From Flagellimonas myxillae (lineage in GTDB: Bacteria; Bacteroidota; Bacteroidia; Flavobacteriales; Flavobacteriaceae): 64,000 nt of DNA. The notes under the pieces were generated by a model. That model saw only the letters and a list, made by a program, of their open reading frames with translations. It was not told the DNA's origin and ran no database searches. Position numbers and translations under genes: made by a program. Location of the stretch: the NCBI RefSeq assembly GCF_023502235.1, contig NZ_JAMFLY010000001.1, forward strand, positions 682,001 to 746,000, read 5' to 3'. Positions 16,212 through 26,027 of this stretch are shown piece after piece (within the stretch, counting starts at the first letter, position 1; every line of letters begins with the position of its first letter).

Positions 16212-16946
16212 GTGGTAAAAACTAGCACTTCTTTTATCCCTTATATATTGTCCTTTACTTTTTTGGGAATCGGGTTTGGTCAAACTTCGGTTCCGGAACA
16301 GGAGTATTACCGCTGGTTCGATACTGCCACAGGTTGGGAAAGTTCCAATTTGTTTGAAGGCACCTTGACCACGGAGAAGTATGGTACTTTGGACGGAAAC
16401 CATAAATATTACGATTCCAACGATTATCTAACCGGCCATATCGTCTTTGATGGCGCAACCTATTTTGACGTAAAATTAAGGTACGACATCTATGAAGATG
16501 AACTGCTGCTGCCGCTACGGAGCGACTCCAGGGCAATGATGCTGAAATTGGTAAAGGAGCGAATTGCCGAATTTCAAATTGGCGGACATAGATTTATTGG
16601 GGTAAGCAATGAAGACCATGAAAATGGACAGGTCTATGGTTTTTATGAAGTCTTAAAACAAACTTCGTTGTTGTCGCTGCTTAAAAAGCATAAAAAGGTT
16701 GGCTTTGCCAATTATAAAAAGAATTACGTCCGCTATAGGTTTGTGGACAAAAGCGAATACTATGTTGATCATACCGGCGAGCTCTTTAAAATCAAAAACA
16801 AAAAGGATATCCTCAAGATTTTCCCCCAACTCCGGGGTAAGCTAAACAAGCAATCCTTTGAATCCCTCCGAAAAAAGGATATGGATACCTACCTGATAAA
16901 AATGATAGAGGTTGTTCATCAATTCCTATCCCAAAAAACACTGTGA
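16212..16946 (+). CDS. Secreted protein of unknown function, first gene of a TonB-receptor operon
   Basis: The 244-residue protein begins at a GTG (the frame is closed 10 bp upstream and no ATG lies near the start); residues 1-23 form a signal peptide ending GIGFGQ. The mature part is mixed, with a strand-rich half (EGTLTTEKYGTLDGNHKYY) and a basic C-terminal half (LLKKHKKVGFANYKKNYVRY). It resembles nothing I can name. The stop is only 4 bp before the start of the TonB-dependent receptor gene, so it should be cotranscribed and act at the same outer-membrane complex. Confidence 0.72.
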   Translation: MVKTSTSFIPYILSFTFLGIGFGQTSVPEQEYYRWFDTATGWESSNLFEGTLTTEKYGTLDGNHKYYDSNDYLTGHIVFDGATYFDVKLRYDIYEDELLLPLRSDSRAMMLKLVKERIAEFQIGGHRFIGVSNEDHENGQVYGFYEVLKQTSLLSLLKKHKKVGFANYKKNYVRYRFVDKSEYYVDHTGELFKIKNKKDILKIFPQLRGKLNKQSFESLRKKDMDTYLIKMIEVVHQFLSQKTL

Positions 16947-16950
16947 TAAC

Positions 16951-19728
16951 ATGAAAGCTGTATTGAGCATTTGTATTTTATTCAGTTTTTATTTGGGCTT
17001 GGCACAAAATCAGGAGAACCGGATAAGCGTGCAATTTGATAATTTGCCACTTAAGGAAGCCATTGTTAAGCTTCAAACGTCCACGACCTATACCTTTTAT
17101 TATATTGATGATTGGATGGGCTCCAAACGTGTTTCCGGAAACTTTGAACGAGCGTCTATTGGTGAGGTATTGGATCATCTTTTCGCAGAAACTGACCTTA
17201 ACTACCATATCATGGAAGGTAGACGGGTGATCTTGACCAAGGGCAGCGTAATTTATGATCAACTTCCAGATAATTTCTTTCCATCCACGGTAATTGATAG
17301 TACGCAATCCCTTGTAGTGGAAAACATAGCTGCCGATGATATGTTGCCCATTCTTCAGGGCACCAGTCAAGAAGCGATCCGAAAAAGCAATGCGATCATT
17401 AAAATTGGAAGAGAGGATAGAAATAGCTCAAGACGGTCTGCAACCCTACAAGGCCGTGCCATGAATAGAGCTACCCAAAGGCCCATTTTGGATTTGGCCG
17501 TTGTGGTAAAACAGACGGGGAGTGGTACAACCACCAACGCCCAAGGTTATTATTCCATTGAGGTACCCTTGGGAAGGAATCAGATAACCGTAAGTGGCTT
17601 GGGGTATCGAGGGGAACAAAAAGAGCTTATGGTTTACGGGGATGGCCAATTGAATTTTGAACTTACTGAGAGTTTTGAAGTGCTGGATGAAGTGGTCGTT
17701 GAAGGCAATCGAAACAGGAATATAGAACAGACCATTGGCGGGGTGCTGCAACTTGAGATGAAAGAGATCAAGAACATTCCCTTAGTATTGGGCGAACGGG
17801 ATATTTTTAAGGTGGCCACGGCCTTACCTGGGGTGACAACCGCTGGAGAGGGGGCTGCAGGTTTCAACGTGAGGGGTGGAAAAACAGACCAGAACTTGAT
17901 TCTACTGGATCATGCGGTTATTTACAACCCTGCGCACTTTTTTGGACTATTTTCCGCAATCAACCCTTTTACGACCAGCAATGTGGAAATCTACAAAGGC
18001 AATGTTCCCGCAGAGTTTGGTGGACGACTGTCATCCGTTTTCGATATCCAGACCAAGGATGGTAATGATCAAAAGTTTACTGGGGAGGCCTCCATTGGCC
18101 CAGTTACCAGTAACTTAATGTTGGAAACACCGGTGGTCAAGGATAAATCTTCGCTCCTGATCGGAGGAAGAGCCACTTATTCCAACTGGATTTTACGGTC
18201 TTTGGATGATGAGACCTTAAAGAACAGCGAGGCTTCTTTTTTTGACGTAATAGCCAAATACAATCATAAAATCAACGAGAACAACGATGTTAAGGTGATG
18301 GGCTATTACAGTGATGATGCCTTTAACATTACCAGGGATTCGGTGCAGTCCTATAGTAACCGTGCTGCATCGGTACAGTGGAACCATAAGTTTAGCGAAC
18401 GAAGCAAAGGGGCACTGATTTTTACCAATAGCCAATACAAATTTGACATAAACTTCGATGCCAATTCAGTGAACGACTTCGATTTAAAATACAATATCGA
18501 AGAGACTTTGTTGAAATTGAAAATGAAGTATTTGCACAATTCCGACCATAATTTTGATTACGGATTTTCCGGGAAGCTTTATCGCGTTAACCCCGGAAGT
18601 ATTGAGCCATTATCTGGAGAATCGGTGATCAACCCCATATTTCTTCCCAAGGAAAGGGGCTTGGAAACAGCGGTGTTTATTTCGGATGATTTTAAGATCA
18701 ACGAGAAATTGTCGATCCATGCAGGGTTGAGATATTCCTTATATGCCGCCTTGGGGGCCTCGTCGCAACGCATTTACGAGCCCGGGCAACCCCTAAGCGA
18801 GGAAACCCTTGTTGAAACACAAACCTTTGATAAGAATGAGGTAATCAAAACCTATGGTGGTGCGGAAGCCAGGATTTCAGCACGATATTTTTTAAACCCA
18901 AGTTTATCAGTAAAGGCTAGTTTCAACAATACCTACCAATACGTCCATACCTTGAGCAACAACACCACTGCATCCCCTACGGACACCTGGAAACTATCGG
19001 ACATCAATATAGCGCCCCAACGGGCCGATCAATTTGCCTTAGGGATTCATAGGAACATCAATGATAGCGAATACGAGTTGAGCATAGAAAGCTACTTCAA
19101 AAAGTTTGATAACATTTTAGATTACAAGACCGGGGCCAACTTGCTGCTCAATGAAGCGGTGGAGACCAACGTTCTGCAAGGAGAGGGAAAATCGTATGGA
19201 GTTGAATTGCTGATAAAAAAGAACCAGGGGAAATTGAATGGATGGCTGGGCTATACGTACTCCCGTTCCCTGATAAAGTTTGATGGGGCCTTGGAGGAGG
19301 AACGTATAAATGGCGGATCCTATTTTGCTTCAAATTACGATAAGCCACATGACCTGAGCCTAGTGACCAACTTTAAATTCAATAGGCGTTACAGTCTTTC
19401 GGCCAACTTTGCCTACCAAACAGGGAGGCCGGTCACCTATCCTGTTGGCAACTATGTGTACGAGGGCAAGGAATACACTTTTTATAGTGACAGAAATAAA
19501 TTTAGGATACCGGACTACTACCGTCTGGATGTTAGTTTCAATATCGAAGGAAACCATAAGATCAAGAAGTTCGCCCACAGTTTTTGGAATATTTCTATAT
19601 ATAATGTGTTGGGAAGGAACAACCCTTTTTCCGTCTTCTTTGTGACCGAAGAGGGGCAGATAAAAGCATATAAAAGCTCAATATTTTCCATTCCAATCCC
19701 AACCATTACCTATAATTTTAAGTTTTGA
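16951..19728 (+). CDS. TonB-dependent receptor with STN domain, DUF4249 type
   Basis: The 925-residue outer-membrane receptor begins at the ATG at 16951, directly before its signal peptide (ILFSFYLGLAQ); an earlier frame start would misplace the signal. Order: STN domain (about 20-90, ISVQFDNLPLKEAIVKLQ), carboxypeptidase-regulatory-like beta-sandwich (about 165-245, LQGRAMNRATQRPILDLAVV), plug (about 265-400, with TALPGVTTAGEGAAGFNVRG), then a 22-strand-type barrel ending in TITYNFKF. The STN domain usually signals to an anti-sigma factor, but none is encoded here. It overlaps the DUF4249 gene (TGATG), the standard pairing; ligand unknown. The plug closely resembles that of the receptor at 52621-55020. 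Confidence 0.93.
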   Translation: MKAVLSICILFSFYLGLAQNQENRISVQFDNLPLKEAIVKLQTSTTYTFYYIDDWMGSKRVSGNFERASIGEVLDHLFAETDLNYHIMEGRRVILTKGSVIYDQLPDNFFPSTVIDSTQSLVVENIAADDMLPILQGTSQEAIRKSNAIIKIGREDRNSSRRSATLQGRAMNRATQRPILDLAVVVKQTGSGTTTNAQGYYSIEVPLGRNQITVSGLGYRGEQKELMVYGDGQLNFELTESFEVLDEVVVEGNRNRNIEQTIGGVLQLEMKEIKNIPLVLGERDIFKVATALPGVTTAGEGAAGFNVRGGKTDQNLILLDHAVIYNPAHFFGLFSAINPFTTSNVEIYKGNVPAEFGGRLSSVFDIQTKDGNDQKFTGEASIGPVTSNLMLETPVVKDKSSLLIGGRATYSNWILRSLDDETLKNSEASFFDVIAKYNHKINENNDVKVMGYYSDDAFNITRDSVQSYSNRAASVQWNHKFSERSKGALIFTNSQYKFDINFDANSVNDFDLKYNIEETLLKLKMKYLHNSDHNFDYGFSGKLYRVNPGSIEPLSGESVINPIFLPKERGLETAVFISDDFKINEKLSIHAGLRYSLYAALGASSQRIYEPGQPLSEETLVETQTFDKNEVIKTYGGAEARISARYFLNPSLSVKASFNNTYQYVHTLSNNTTASPTDTWKLSDINIAPQRADQFALGIHRNINDSEYELSIESYFKKFDNILDYKTGANLLLNEAVETNVLQGEGKSYGVELLIKKNQGKLNGWLGYTYSRSLIKFDGALEEERINGGSYFASNYDKPHDLSLVTNFKFNRRYSLSANFAYQTGRPVTYPVGNYVYEGKEYTFYSDRNKFRIPDYYRLDVSFNIEGNHKIKKFAHSFWNISIYNVLGRNNPFSVFFVTEEGQIKAYKSSIFSIPIPTITYNFKF

Positions 19729-20921
19729 TGCAAGAAAAGATGTTACATAGGACGCAATTGGGCATGCTTCGAACTGCAGTATTACTGCTGATGGGATTTG
19801 GGCTCAACAGTTGCATCGAGTCTTTTGTGCCCGAAACGGAAACCTTTGAAGATGCGTTGGTTATCGAAGCAACTATAACTGACGAAGTGAAGCAACAGCA
19901 AGTAATTTTAAGCAGGGCCTTTCCCTTGGAAGAATTGGTTCCAACACCGGAGACCAATGCCAATGTCACCATTGTTGATGATCTTGATAATGAATATGTT
20001 TTTCAGGAAATGAATCCAGGTGTTTATGGGTCAGCAATAGATTTTGGAATAGAATCAGGGAGGAGATATCAACTTTTGGTGAGGACCAACGACGGTCGGG
20101 CATACGAATCTGACGCTGTCCTGGGATTGGACCCTACGCCGATGAATGACTTAACGGTTACCAGAACAACCATTGATGAAACCGAAGGCCTGGAAATAAC
20201 AGTGAACTACGACAATTCGCAGCTCTCAAAGCACTTTCGTTATAAATATGAGGAGACCTATAAGATAATTGCTCCTTCTTGGAGCGGTCAAACTTTAAGA
20301 CTGCTAGGTGGTGAGCTTGTGCCTTGGCCCATATATGGTAGCGTGGGACGAACATGTTACAATACCGATTTATCCAATGATATCATCTTGAACAGGCCAC
20401 AGGAATCAAACTCAGGTAACCTTCAAAGATTTCCCATACGTTTTATTGATAGAAGTAATTTCATTATATCACATCGTTACAGCATATTGGTCAAACAACT
20501 TGTTATCTCACAGGAATCATATAGTTATTTGCAGACCTTGGGTGAATCAACAGCGGAAGACGATTTATTTTCACCCAGTCAACCGGGTTTTTTTAGAGGG
20601 AACGTTAGATCAACAAGCAATTCAAACGAAAAAGTACTTGGGTTCTTTCATGTGGCATCGGTAACATCCCAGAGGATATTCTTCAATTATACAGACTTTT
20701 TTCCTGATGAGGAGTTACCTCCTTATGTAGATGCCTGTTTGCCATTTGTTCCTCCTTTGGAAACCAACGATGGTACTCCAGATATTTTTGATCTATTGGC
20801 ATCTGATGCTGTGAGGTACCACAGTTCAACCCCAACAGGAGATATTGCTGTGGTTACAACCGTTTGTGCAGATTGTTCTGTGATGTGGGATACAACTTTA
20901 CCTGAATTTTGGGAAGAATAA
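19728..20921 (+). CDS. DUF4249 lipoprotein partner of the TonB receptor
   Basis: The 397-residue lipoprotein (Cys29 after LLLMGFGLNS) is a DUF4249 member, a beta-rich surface or periplasmic protein nearly always encoded beside this class of TonB receptor. Seen are the immunoglobulin-like N-terminal region (FEDALVIEATITDEVKQQQV), the middle region with CYNTDLSNDIILNRP, and C-terminal cysteines in CLPFVPP and CADCSVMWD, typical of the family. The ATG overlaps the receptor stop. By analogy to SusD it may capture the ligand (inference). Confidence 0.9.
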   Translation: MQEKMLHRTQLGMLRTAVLLLMGFGLNSCIESFVPETETFEDALVIEATITDEVKQQQVILSRAFPLEELVPTPETNANVTIVDDLDNEYVFQEMNPGVYGSAIDFGIESGRRYQLLVRTNDGRAYESDAVLGLDPTPMNDLTVTRTTIDETEGLEITVNYDNSQLSKHFRYKYEETYKIIAPSWSGQTLRLLGGELVPWPIYGSVGRTCYNTDLSNDIILNRPQESNSGNLQRFPIRFIDRSNFIISHRYSILVKQLVISQESYSYLQTLGESTAEDDLFSPSQPGFFRGNVRSTSNSNEKVLGFFHVASVTSQRIFFNYTDFFPDEELPPYVDACLPFVPPLETNDGTPDIFDLLASDAVRYHSSTPTGDIAVVTTVCADCSVMWDTTLPEFWEE

Positions 20922-20935
20922 CTAGTGTGGAGCAA

Positions 20936-22705
20936 ATGGAGATGATAAAAAAGAATTTTGGTTTTTGGGTCGCGAGTTTCGCGTTTTTGCTTTCGCTTAA
21001 CTTGATGGGACAAGTTGGAAGTACCAATACACCGCGAAGCGCCTATCAGGAAATAGTGTACCTGCACCATAACAAGGCCCTAGTATTTGCCGGTGAGCAG
21101 CTGTATTATAAGATGTATGTTTTGCAATCCGGGACCAAGGCTATGAGTAACTTTAGTAAAATAGGGTATGTGGAATTGGTGGGAGAGGATTCCAATGTGG
21201 TGTTTCGTCACAAGATACGGTTGAATAATGGTATTGGGCAAGGGGAGTTCTTCATCCCGGTGACGGTGCCTTCAGGGAACTACAAGCTTATTGGATACAC
21301 CCAATGGATGAAGAATTCTGACATGGACCACTTTTTTAAAAGTGACATCGGATTGATCAACCCGTTCCAAAATAATCAAACATCCATTGCACAAAATCTC
21401 GATGAGTCAAATAGCCCGTCTCCTGATACCGATCCTGGAAACTATGAAACGGAAAATACCCAAAACAGAATCTTCACTTTTGCCCTCAACAAAAAGACTT
21501 TCACTTTCCGTGACCAAGGGATTTTGACAATTAAGGCACTTCAAAAAAACTCGGGAAGTTATTCCCTATCCATTAGTAAGCTTGACACCATTGGAAAAAC
21601 ACCGCTGTTGTCTGCCCAAGGGTATATGTTGCAACAACGTGCAGCAGATGGTCAAAAAATAATCGGCTCAACAAATCCCGATAACCTACCAGAGCTTAGG
21701 GGCGAACTGGTGTCCGGAAGAATAATTCCAAAAGACCCCAATCTTAAATTGGAGGAGGAAGTGGTTGCTCTATCCCTTCCAGGAGAGCAATTCGTTCTTA
21801 AACTGACTCGGACCAACGGCAATGGCGAGTTTTATTTTAACCTTAACCAAGAATACCAAAACAACGGGGCCTTTGTCCAGATTTTAGGAGAGAACAAGGA
21901 TGCATTTGCTATTGAACTGGACGAGCAATCTTCCATAAACTACGCAGATTTGAAGTTTGACCAATTGGTCATAACGCCCCAAATGACCGATTTGATCCTA
22001 AAACGTAGTGTGCACAATCAAGTAGAGAATGCTTTTATTGAGATGAAGCGGGATACCGTGCAACCCATTCAACAAATCCTACCCGTGTACCGCAATTTTT
22101 CCAAAGTGTATGATTTGGACGATTATACCCGATTTTCCACCATTAGGGAAACAGCCTCAGAAGTTTTGGAACATGTATGGATACATCGGGGAAACAAGGA
22201 TGGGGAACAATTGAAAATCAGGGGAGCGGAAGACGAGATCGATCCCAATTCCATTCCCTTGGTGTTGATGGACGGATTGCTGATCCAGCGACACAGTGAT
22301 ATTATCGATTTTGATGCCAAGCGAATTAAAAAAGTAAATCTCTCCCGGGAAGATTGCGTTATCAATTCCATTGTTTACAAAGGAATAATTGCAATGGAAA
22401 CCATAGATGGAAACTTTCACCAGGAATTTAGTAGGGATTTTATTCTCGAAACTGAACTGTTTTCTCCTTTACCTTCCAAAAGGTATTTCAATCAGCAGTA
22501 TACAGCTCGCAACACATCAAAATCAGCCCAAATCCCAGATTTCAGGGAACAACTTCTTTGGTTACCAGAGGTGACGTTGGAAGAAGAAACCACCAAAATA
22601 GAGTTCTATACCTCAGATGTAGCCGGAACGTATGAGGTGTATCTGGAAGGATTCACTGAACAGGGAGACCCAGTATCTTGGAAGGAAACTTTCGTCGTAA
22701 AATAA
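20936..22705 (+). CDS. Large secreted protein with macroglobulin-like N-terminus
   Basis: The 589-residue protein has a signal peptide ending LNLMGQ; the start is placed at the ATG at 20936 (20942 is also possible). The first 110 residues, with YLHHNKALVFAGEQLYYKMY and VPSGNYKLIGYTQWMKN, match the MG2-type domain of bacterial alpha-2-macroglobulin-like proteins and the usual third partner of TonB/DUF4249 operons. The rest is beta-rich, with a plug-like segment DPNSIPLVLMDGLLI seen in TonB-receptor plugs, and an EYKGIIAMET-like stretch. No thioester motif is seen. It follows the DUF4249 gene by 14 bp. Confidence 0.82.
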   Translation: MEMIKKNFGFWVASFAFLLSLNLMGQVGSTNTPRSAYQEIVYLHHNKALVFAGEQLYYKMYVLQSGTKAMSNFSKIGYVELVGEDSNVVFRHKIRLNNGIGQGEFFIPVTVPSGNYKLIGYTQWMKNSDMDHFFKSDIGLINPFQNNQTSIAQNLDESNSPSPDTDPGNYETENTQNRIFTFALNKKTFTFRDQGILTIKALQKNSGSYSLSISKLDTIGKTPLLSAQGYMLQQRAADGQKIIGSTNPDNLPELRGELVSGRIIPKDPNLKLEEEVVALSLPGEQFVLKLTRTNGNGEFYFNLNQEYQNNGAFVQILGENKDAFAIELDEQSSINYADLKFDQLVITPQMTDLILKRSVHNQVENAFIEMKRDTVQPIQQILPVYRNFSKVYDLDDYTRFSTIRETASEVLEHVWIHRGNKDGEQLKIRGAEDEIDPNSIPLVLMDGLLIQRHSDIIDFDAKRIKKVNLSREDCVINSIVYKGIIAMETIDGNFHQEFSRDFILETELFSPLPSKRYFNQQYTARNTSKSAQIPDFREQLLWLPEVTLEEETTKIEFYTSDVAGTYEVYLEGFTEQGDPVSWKETFVVK

Positions 22706-22726
22706 AAATCAAAATAAATTATTAGA

Positions 22727-24304
22727 ATGCTTAAAAACCTAACCCTTGCACTTTCGTTGCTTGTTGGATTGGCCGCACAGGCCCAAACAGGAAATAATTG
22801 GCCTCAACCCTCGGGCCCAATTGGCGATTGGACTATAAAAACTGATGATAAGGTTCCAGTTGAATTCAGCGTGACCACGGGAAAGAACATTCTTTGGAAA
22901 GCGGAGTTGCCAGAAGGAGGGCAAAGTGGCATTACAATTTGGGAGGATGCCATCTTTCTTACCGTCATGAAACCCGTACAAAAAATTGAGGAAGGCCAGC
23001 CAATCAAGGGAGCGGATGTATTGGCCTTGCACATCGATGCCAAGGATGGCCGCATCCTATGGCAGAAAGAATTGAAAGGAAGCGCGGATAGCGAGTATAT
23101 GTATGGATTCAGCGATTCGTCCACCCCTGGGCCAGTGACCGATGGGAAGCATGTGTGGTTTTACAATGCAAGTGGAAACCTAAGCTGTTTTGATTTTGAT
23201 GGGAACCGAGTTTGGGAACGCACCTGGAACCCGGTTGAGGAATTGGATGGGGTCCATTTTCCATTCAACAAGCAATTTGAACCTGTGGTTGTGGGAGCGC
23301 TGATCATCAATATGGAAACCTATTGGGAAAAGGATGGTGACCGCGTTTATGGATGGAACTATTTGTATGGAATTGACAAGGCTACCGGAAAAGTACGCTG
23401 GATATCCCAGGACGGGCTAACACATTACAATACGCCCTTTTTGTCCACGACCTCCGATGGAAAACCCGCTATGATGATAGGTAGGGGGGGACATCACGAT
23501 GTTCCCGAAACTCCAGTGGGATATTCCTTGATCGACTTGGAAAATGGGAAAAGGATTTGGAAATACGATGCGGACGAAGGTTTGGCCCTATACAATGCAA
23601 CCTGGAACGAGGATTATGCGGTCTGGTATACCGAAAAGGAATGTGTGGTTCATCTTGTGGATTCCAAAACCGGGAAATTGCAAAGAAAGGTTTCCTTGAC
23701 GGCAAATGCCGATATCCGGAGCTACGATACCGAAACTGATTCCTATATGGTCCAAAAAAATGTAGATATCCAAAAAGACATGGGAATTAATGTGTTCCCG
23801 GCTTGGTTTACCAACATCGTTGTGGAGGACAAACTCTTTTTCCTCTGTTTTAAATCTGGGAACTATCGCAAGGACATCGGGCCTGAATACTCCATCGCCC
23901 GTGTAGACCTGAACACCGGAAAGGCAGAATACTTGCAGCTTCCGGTTCAGGTGGCATACGCTGGTAATGATAAATCTTATATCTGGAACAAGGAAATGTC
24001 TACCCAAACCATTAATGCTAGGGGATTGGATGTATCCAATGACAAAAGATCCCGAAGGGATGGATGGCACTGGAATTTTAACGGAAACCCCATCGCTGTG
24101 AACGGAAAGATTTTTTTCACAACCATGCTGGGGGTTGTATATTGTATAGATGCCACAACGGATGTTTTTGACGAAACCGCCTTTATCAGCCTCAACGACC
24201 TTGGTCCCCAGGGAAATACGTGGTCTGTGAACACCCCATCCTTTGCCCAGGGCCGATTGTACCATAGAACCTTAAAACATCTTATTTGTATTGCGGAAAA
24301 GTAG
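22727..24304 (+). CDS. Secreted PQQ-type beta-propeller protein
   Basis: The 525-residue protein has a signal peptide (about 1-20, AAQAQ) and repeated propeller blades of the PQQ-binding-like family: LHIDAKDGRILWQKEL, LSCFDFDGNRVWERTW, YGIDKATGKVRWISQD, SLIDLENGKRIWKYDA and VHLVDSKTGKLQRKVS. These are the W-containing blades found in polysaccharide-locus and quinoprotein-like proteins; the PQQ-binding cofactor residues of dehydrogenases are not evident, so it is more likely a binding or scaffold protein. It follows the MG2-like gene by 21 bp and may be the end of that operon. Confidence 0.86.
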   Translation: MLKNLTLALSLLVGLAAQAQTGNNWPQPSGPIGDWTIKTDDKVPVEFSVTTGKNILWKAELPEGGQSGITIWEDAIFLTVMKPVQKIEEGQPIKGADVLALHIDAKDGRILWQKELKGSADSEYMYGFSDSSTPGPVTDGKHVWFYNASGNLSCFDFDGNRVWERTWNPVEELDGVHFPFNKQFEPVVVGALIINMETYWEKDGDRVYGWNYLYGIDKATGKVRWISQDGLTHYNTPFLSTTSDGKPAMMIGRGGHHDVPETPVGYSLIDLENGKRIWKYDADEGLALYNATWNEDYAVWYTEKECVVHLVDSKTGKLQRKVSLTANADIRSYDTETDSYMVQKNVDIQKDMGINVFPAWFTNIVVEDKLFFLCFKSGNYRKDIGPEYSIARVDLNTGKAEYLQLPVQVAYAGNDKSYIWNKEMSTQTINARGLDVSNDKRSRRDGWHWNFNGNPIAVNGKIFFTTMLGVVYCIDATTDVFDETAFISLNDLGPQGNTWSVNTPSFAQGRLYHRTLKHLICIAEK

Positions 24305-24401
24305 GTTTCAATTGAAAGTTTGCTGGCGAGATGTTACCTTTCCATTGTAACAAAAACTAGAAACGCCCAACTTATAGGTGTCAACAAAAAACAAAGGAGC
24401 A

Positions 24402-25199
24402 ATGAACGCACACGAAATAGATTATCAGATTTACGGAGAGGAAATGCAATATGTGGAAATAGAGCTGGATCCGCAAGAGGCCGTTGTTGCCGAAGCGGGA
24501 AGCTTTATGATGATGGATACCGATATAAAAATGGACACCATTTTTGGTGATGGGTCCGGTCAGGATTCCGGGGTGCTGGGGAAATTATTTTCTGCTGGTA
24601 AAAGGTTATTGACAGGCGAAAGCCTTTTTATGACTGCTTTTTTAAATATAGGTCAAGGTAAAAAGCAAGTAAGTTTCGCTTCACCATATCCAGGTAAAAT
24701 TGTCCCAATAGACCTATCGGAGAAGGGAGGCAAGTTCATTTGCCAAAAAGATGCCTTTTTATGTGCGGCCAAAGGAGTTTCCGTGGGGATTGAATTCTCT
24801 AAACGTCTTGGGCGCGGACTTTTTGGTGGCGAAGGCTTTATTATGCAAAAACTGGAGGGGGACGGCCTTGCTTTTGTACATGCGGGAGGAACCATGGCCA
24901 AAAAAGAACTGGCTCCTGGAGAAGTCCTTAAGGTGGATACAGGTTGTATCGTCGGTTTCTCCCACACGGTGGATTATAATATTGAGTTTGTCGGCGGAAT
25001 CAAGAATACCGTTTTTGGCGGAGAAGGCCTATTTTTCGCAACCCTACGAGGACCTGGAACAGTGTATGTCCAGTCATTGCCATTCAGTAGATTGGCAGGA
25101 AGGGTTCTTGCATCCATTCCAAGAGGGGGCAAGGACAAAGGAGAGGGCAGTATCCTCGGCGGACTGGGTGATATTGTGATGGGGGATAATAGATTCTAG
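24402..25199 (+). CDS. AIM24 family protein (TIGR00266)
   Basis: The 265-residue protein starts at the ATG at 24402, preceded by AGGAG at a good distance. The family is a double-stranded beta-helix of unknown biochemistry, related to mitochondrial AIM24. Seen are the opening [20 protein letters not shown], the central glycine-rich [40 protein letters not shown] and a repeat [20 protein letters not shown], then a Gly-rich tail. No signal peptide. Function unknown. Confidence 0.9.
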   Translation: MNAHEIDYQIYGEEMQYVEIELDPQEAVVAEAGSFMMMDTDIKMDTIFGDGSGQDSGVLGKLFSAGKRLLTGESLFMTAFLNIGQGKKQVSFASPYPGKIVPIDLSEKGGKFICQKDAFLCAAKGVSVGIEFSKRLGRGLFGGEGFIMQKLEGDGLAFVHAGGTMAKKELAPGEVLKVDTGCIVGFSHTVDYNIEFVGGIKNTVFGGEGLFFATLRGPGTVYVQSLPFSRLAGRVLASIPRGGKDKGEGSILGGLGDIVMGDNRF

Positions 25200-25210
25200 A
25201 GATTAGATTC

Positions 25211-25238
25211 AAGACCCAAGACCCAAGACTCAAGACGA
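25211..25238 (+). repeat. Degenerate heptanucleotide repeat (AAGACCC type)
   Basis: Four consecutive 7-bp units AAGACCC, AAGACCC, AAGACTC, AAGACGA, followed by TAGATATTAGA. The reverse complement of a similar array is found at 60980-61015. Confidence 0.8.
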
Positions 25239-25291
25239 TAGATATTAGATGAGGGGAAAATAGTTTTATTTTAGTCTCTTAATATCTGCAC

Positions 25292-25945
25292 ATGGACTTT
25301 TCAGCTTTATTCGACTTCCTTGGCAATCTCCAAAAAAACAACTCCAAAGAATGGATGGATGCTAACCGAAAATGGTATAAGTCCCTTCGCGAGGATTTTA
25401 TCCTTTGGTTGGATGGATTGGATATGGCCATGGCACAAGTGGACGATGATTATTACCCAACGCCAGGTAAAAAAGGGATTAATCGAATCAATAATAATTT
25501 GATGTTCCATCCCCATAAACCTATTTATAAGGATCATTTTGGAGCAGGCCTGGACAAGGCACCCCATTCGGCGGATTTTTATATTGAAATAGGGGTAAAG
25601 CAATGCTTGTTGGCAGGGGGATTTTGGCGCCCGGACCCAATGACGCTGCGGAGTATTCGGGAAGGGATAGACTATAATGGGGAGGAACTACAGGAAATTC
25701 TTGATAAACCCTCCTTCAGGAAAACCTTTGGAACCCTCTATGAAGATGAAAAACTGACAAATGCCCCAAAAGGATTTGTCAATGATCATCCGCATATTCA
25801 TCTACTTAGGAACAAAACCTTTGCTGTCGTCCATGAATTGGACCCCAAAGAAGTATTGAGTAAGAATTTTGATAAAAAAATTAAAACGGTCTATATGGAG
25901 ATGCTCCCCTTTCGGCGCTATTTAAACAATGCTGCTTCTGTATAA
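25292..25945 (+). CDS. DUF2461 domain protein
   Basis: The 217-residue cytoplasmic protein matches DUF2461 (TIGR02453). Diagnostic parts are the start FSALFDFLGNLQKNNSKEWM, the conserved INRINNNLMFHPHKPIYKDH, and DFYIEIGVKQCLLAGGFWRP. The residues NRDxRF-like of the family appear as RINNNLMF. Function unknown. A seven-copy CTAACCA repeat lies between it and the next gene. Confidence 0.9.
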   Translation: MDFSALFDFLGNLQKNNSKEWMDANRKWYKSLREDFILWLDGLDMAMAQVDDDYYPTPGKKGINRINNNLMFHPHKPIYKDHFGAGLDKAPHSADFYIEIGVKQCLLAGGFWRPDPMTLRSIREGIDYNGEELQEILDKPSFRKTFGTLYEDEKLTNAPKGFVNDHPHIHLLRNKTFAVVHELDPKEVLSKNFDKKIKTVYMEMLPFRRYLNNAASV

Positions 25946-25964
25946 AATAGTACATTGCCTCCCG

Positions 25965-26013
25965 CTAACCACTAACCACTAACCACTAACCTCTAACCAC
26001 TAACCACTAACCA
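25965..26013 (+). repeat. Heptanucleotide tandem repeat CTAACCA
   Basis: Seven exact-length units, six CTAACCA and one CTAACCT, without interruption, followed by a degenerate ACAACCA. The array ends 14 bp before the ATG of nudK, so it lies in its leader. Confidence 0.95.
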
Positions 26014-26027
26014 ACAACCAATAGCCC

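Noticed and set aside
23588-24265. Open frame of 225 codons antisense to the PQQ-type propeller gene
   Set aside because: Lies wholly opposite a gene with repeated family motifs; length due to codon bias of the real frame.
24306-24317. Palindrome TTTCAATTGAAA after the PQQ-type gene
   Set aside because: Short and AT-rich, no T run or promoter nearby; too likely by chance.
25965-26013. Possible CRISPR-like array
   Set aside because: Units are 7 bp with no spacers; simple tandem repeat.
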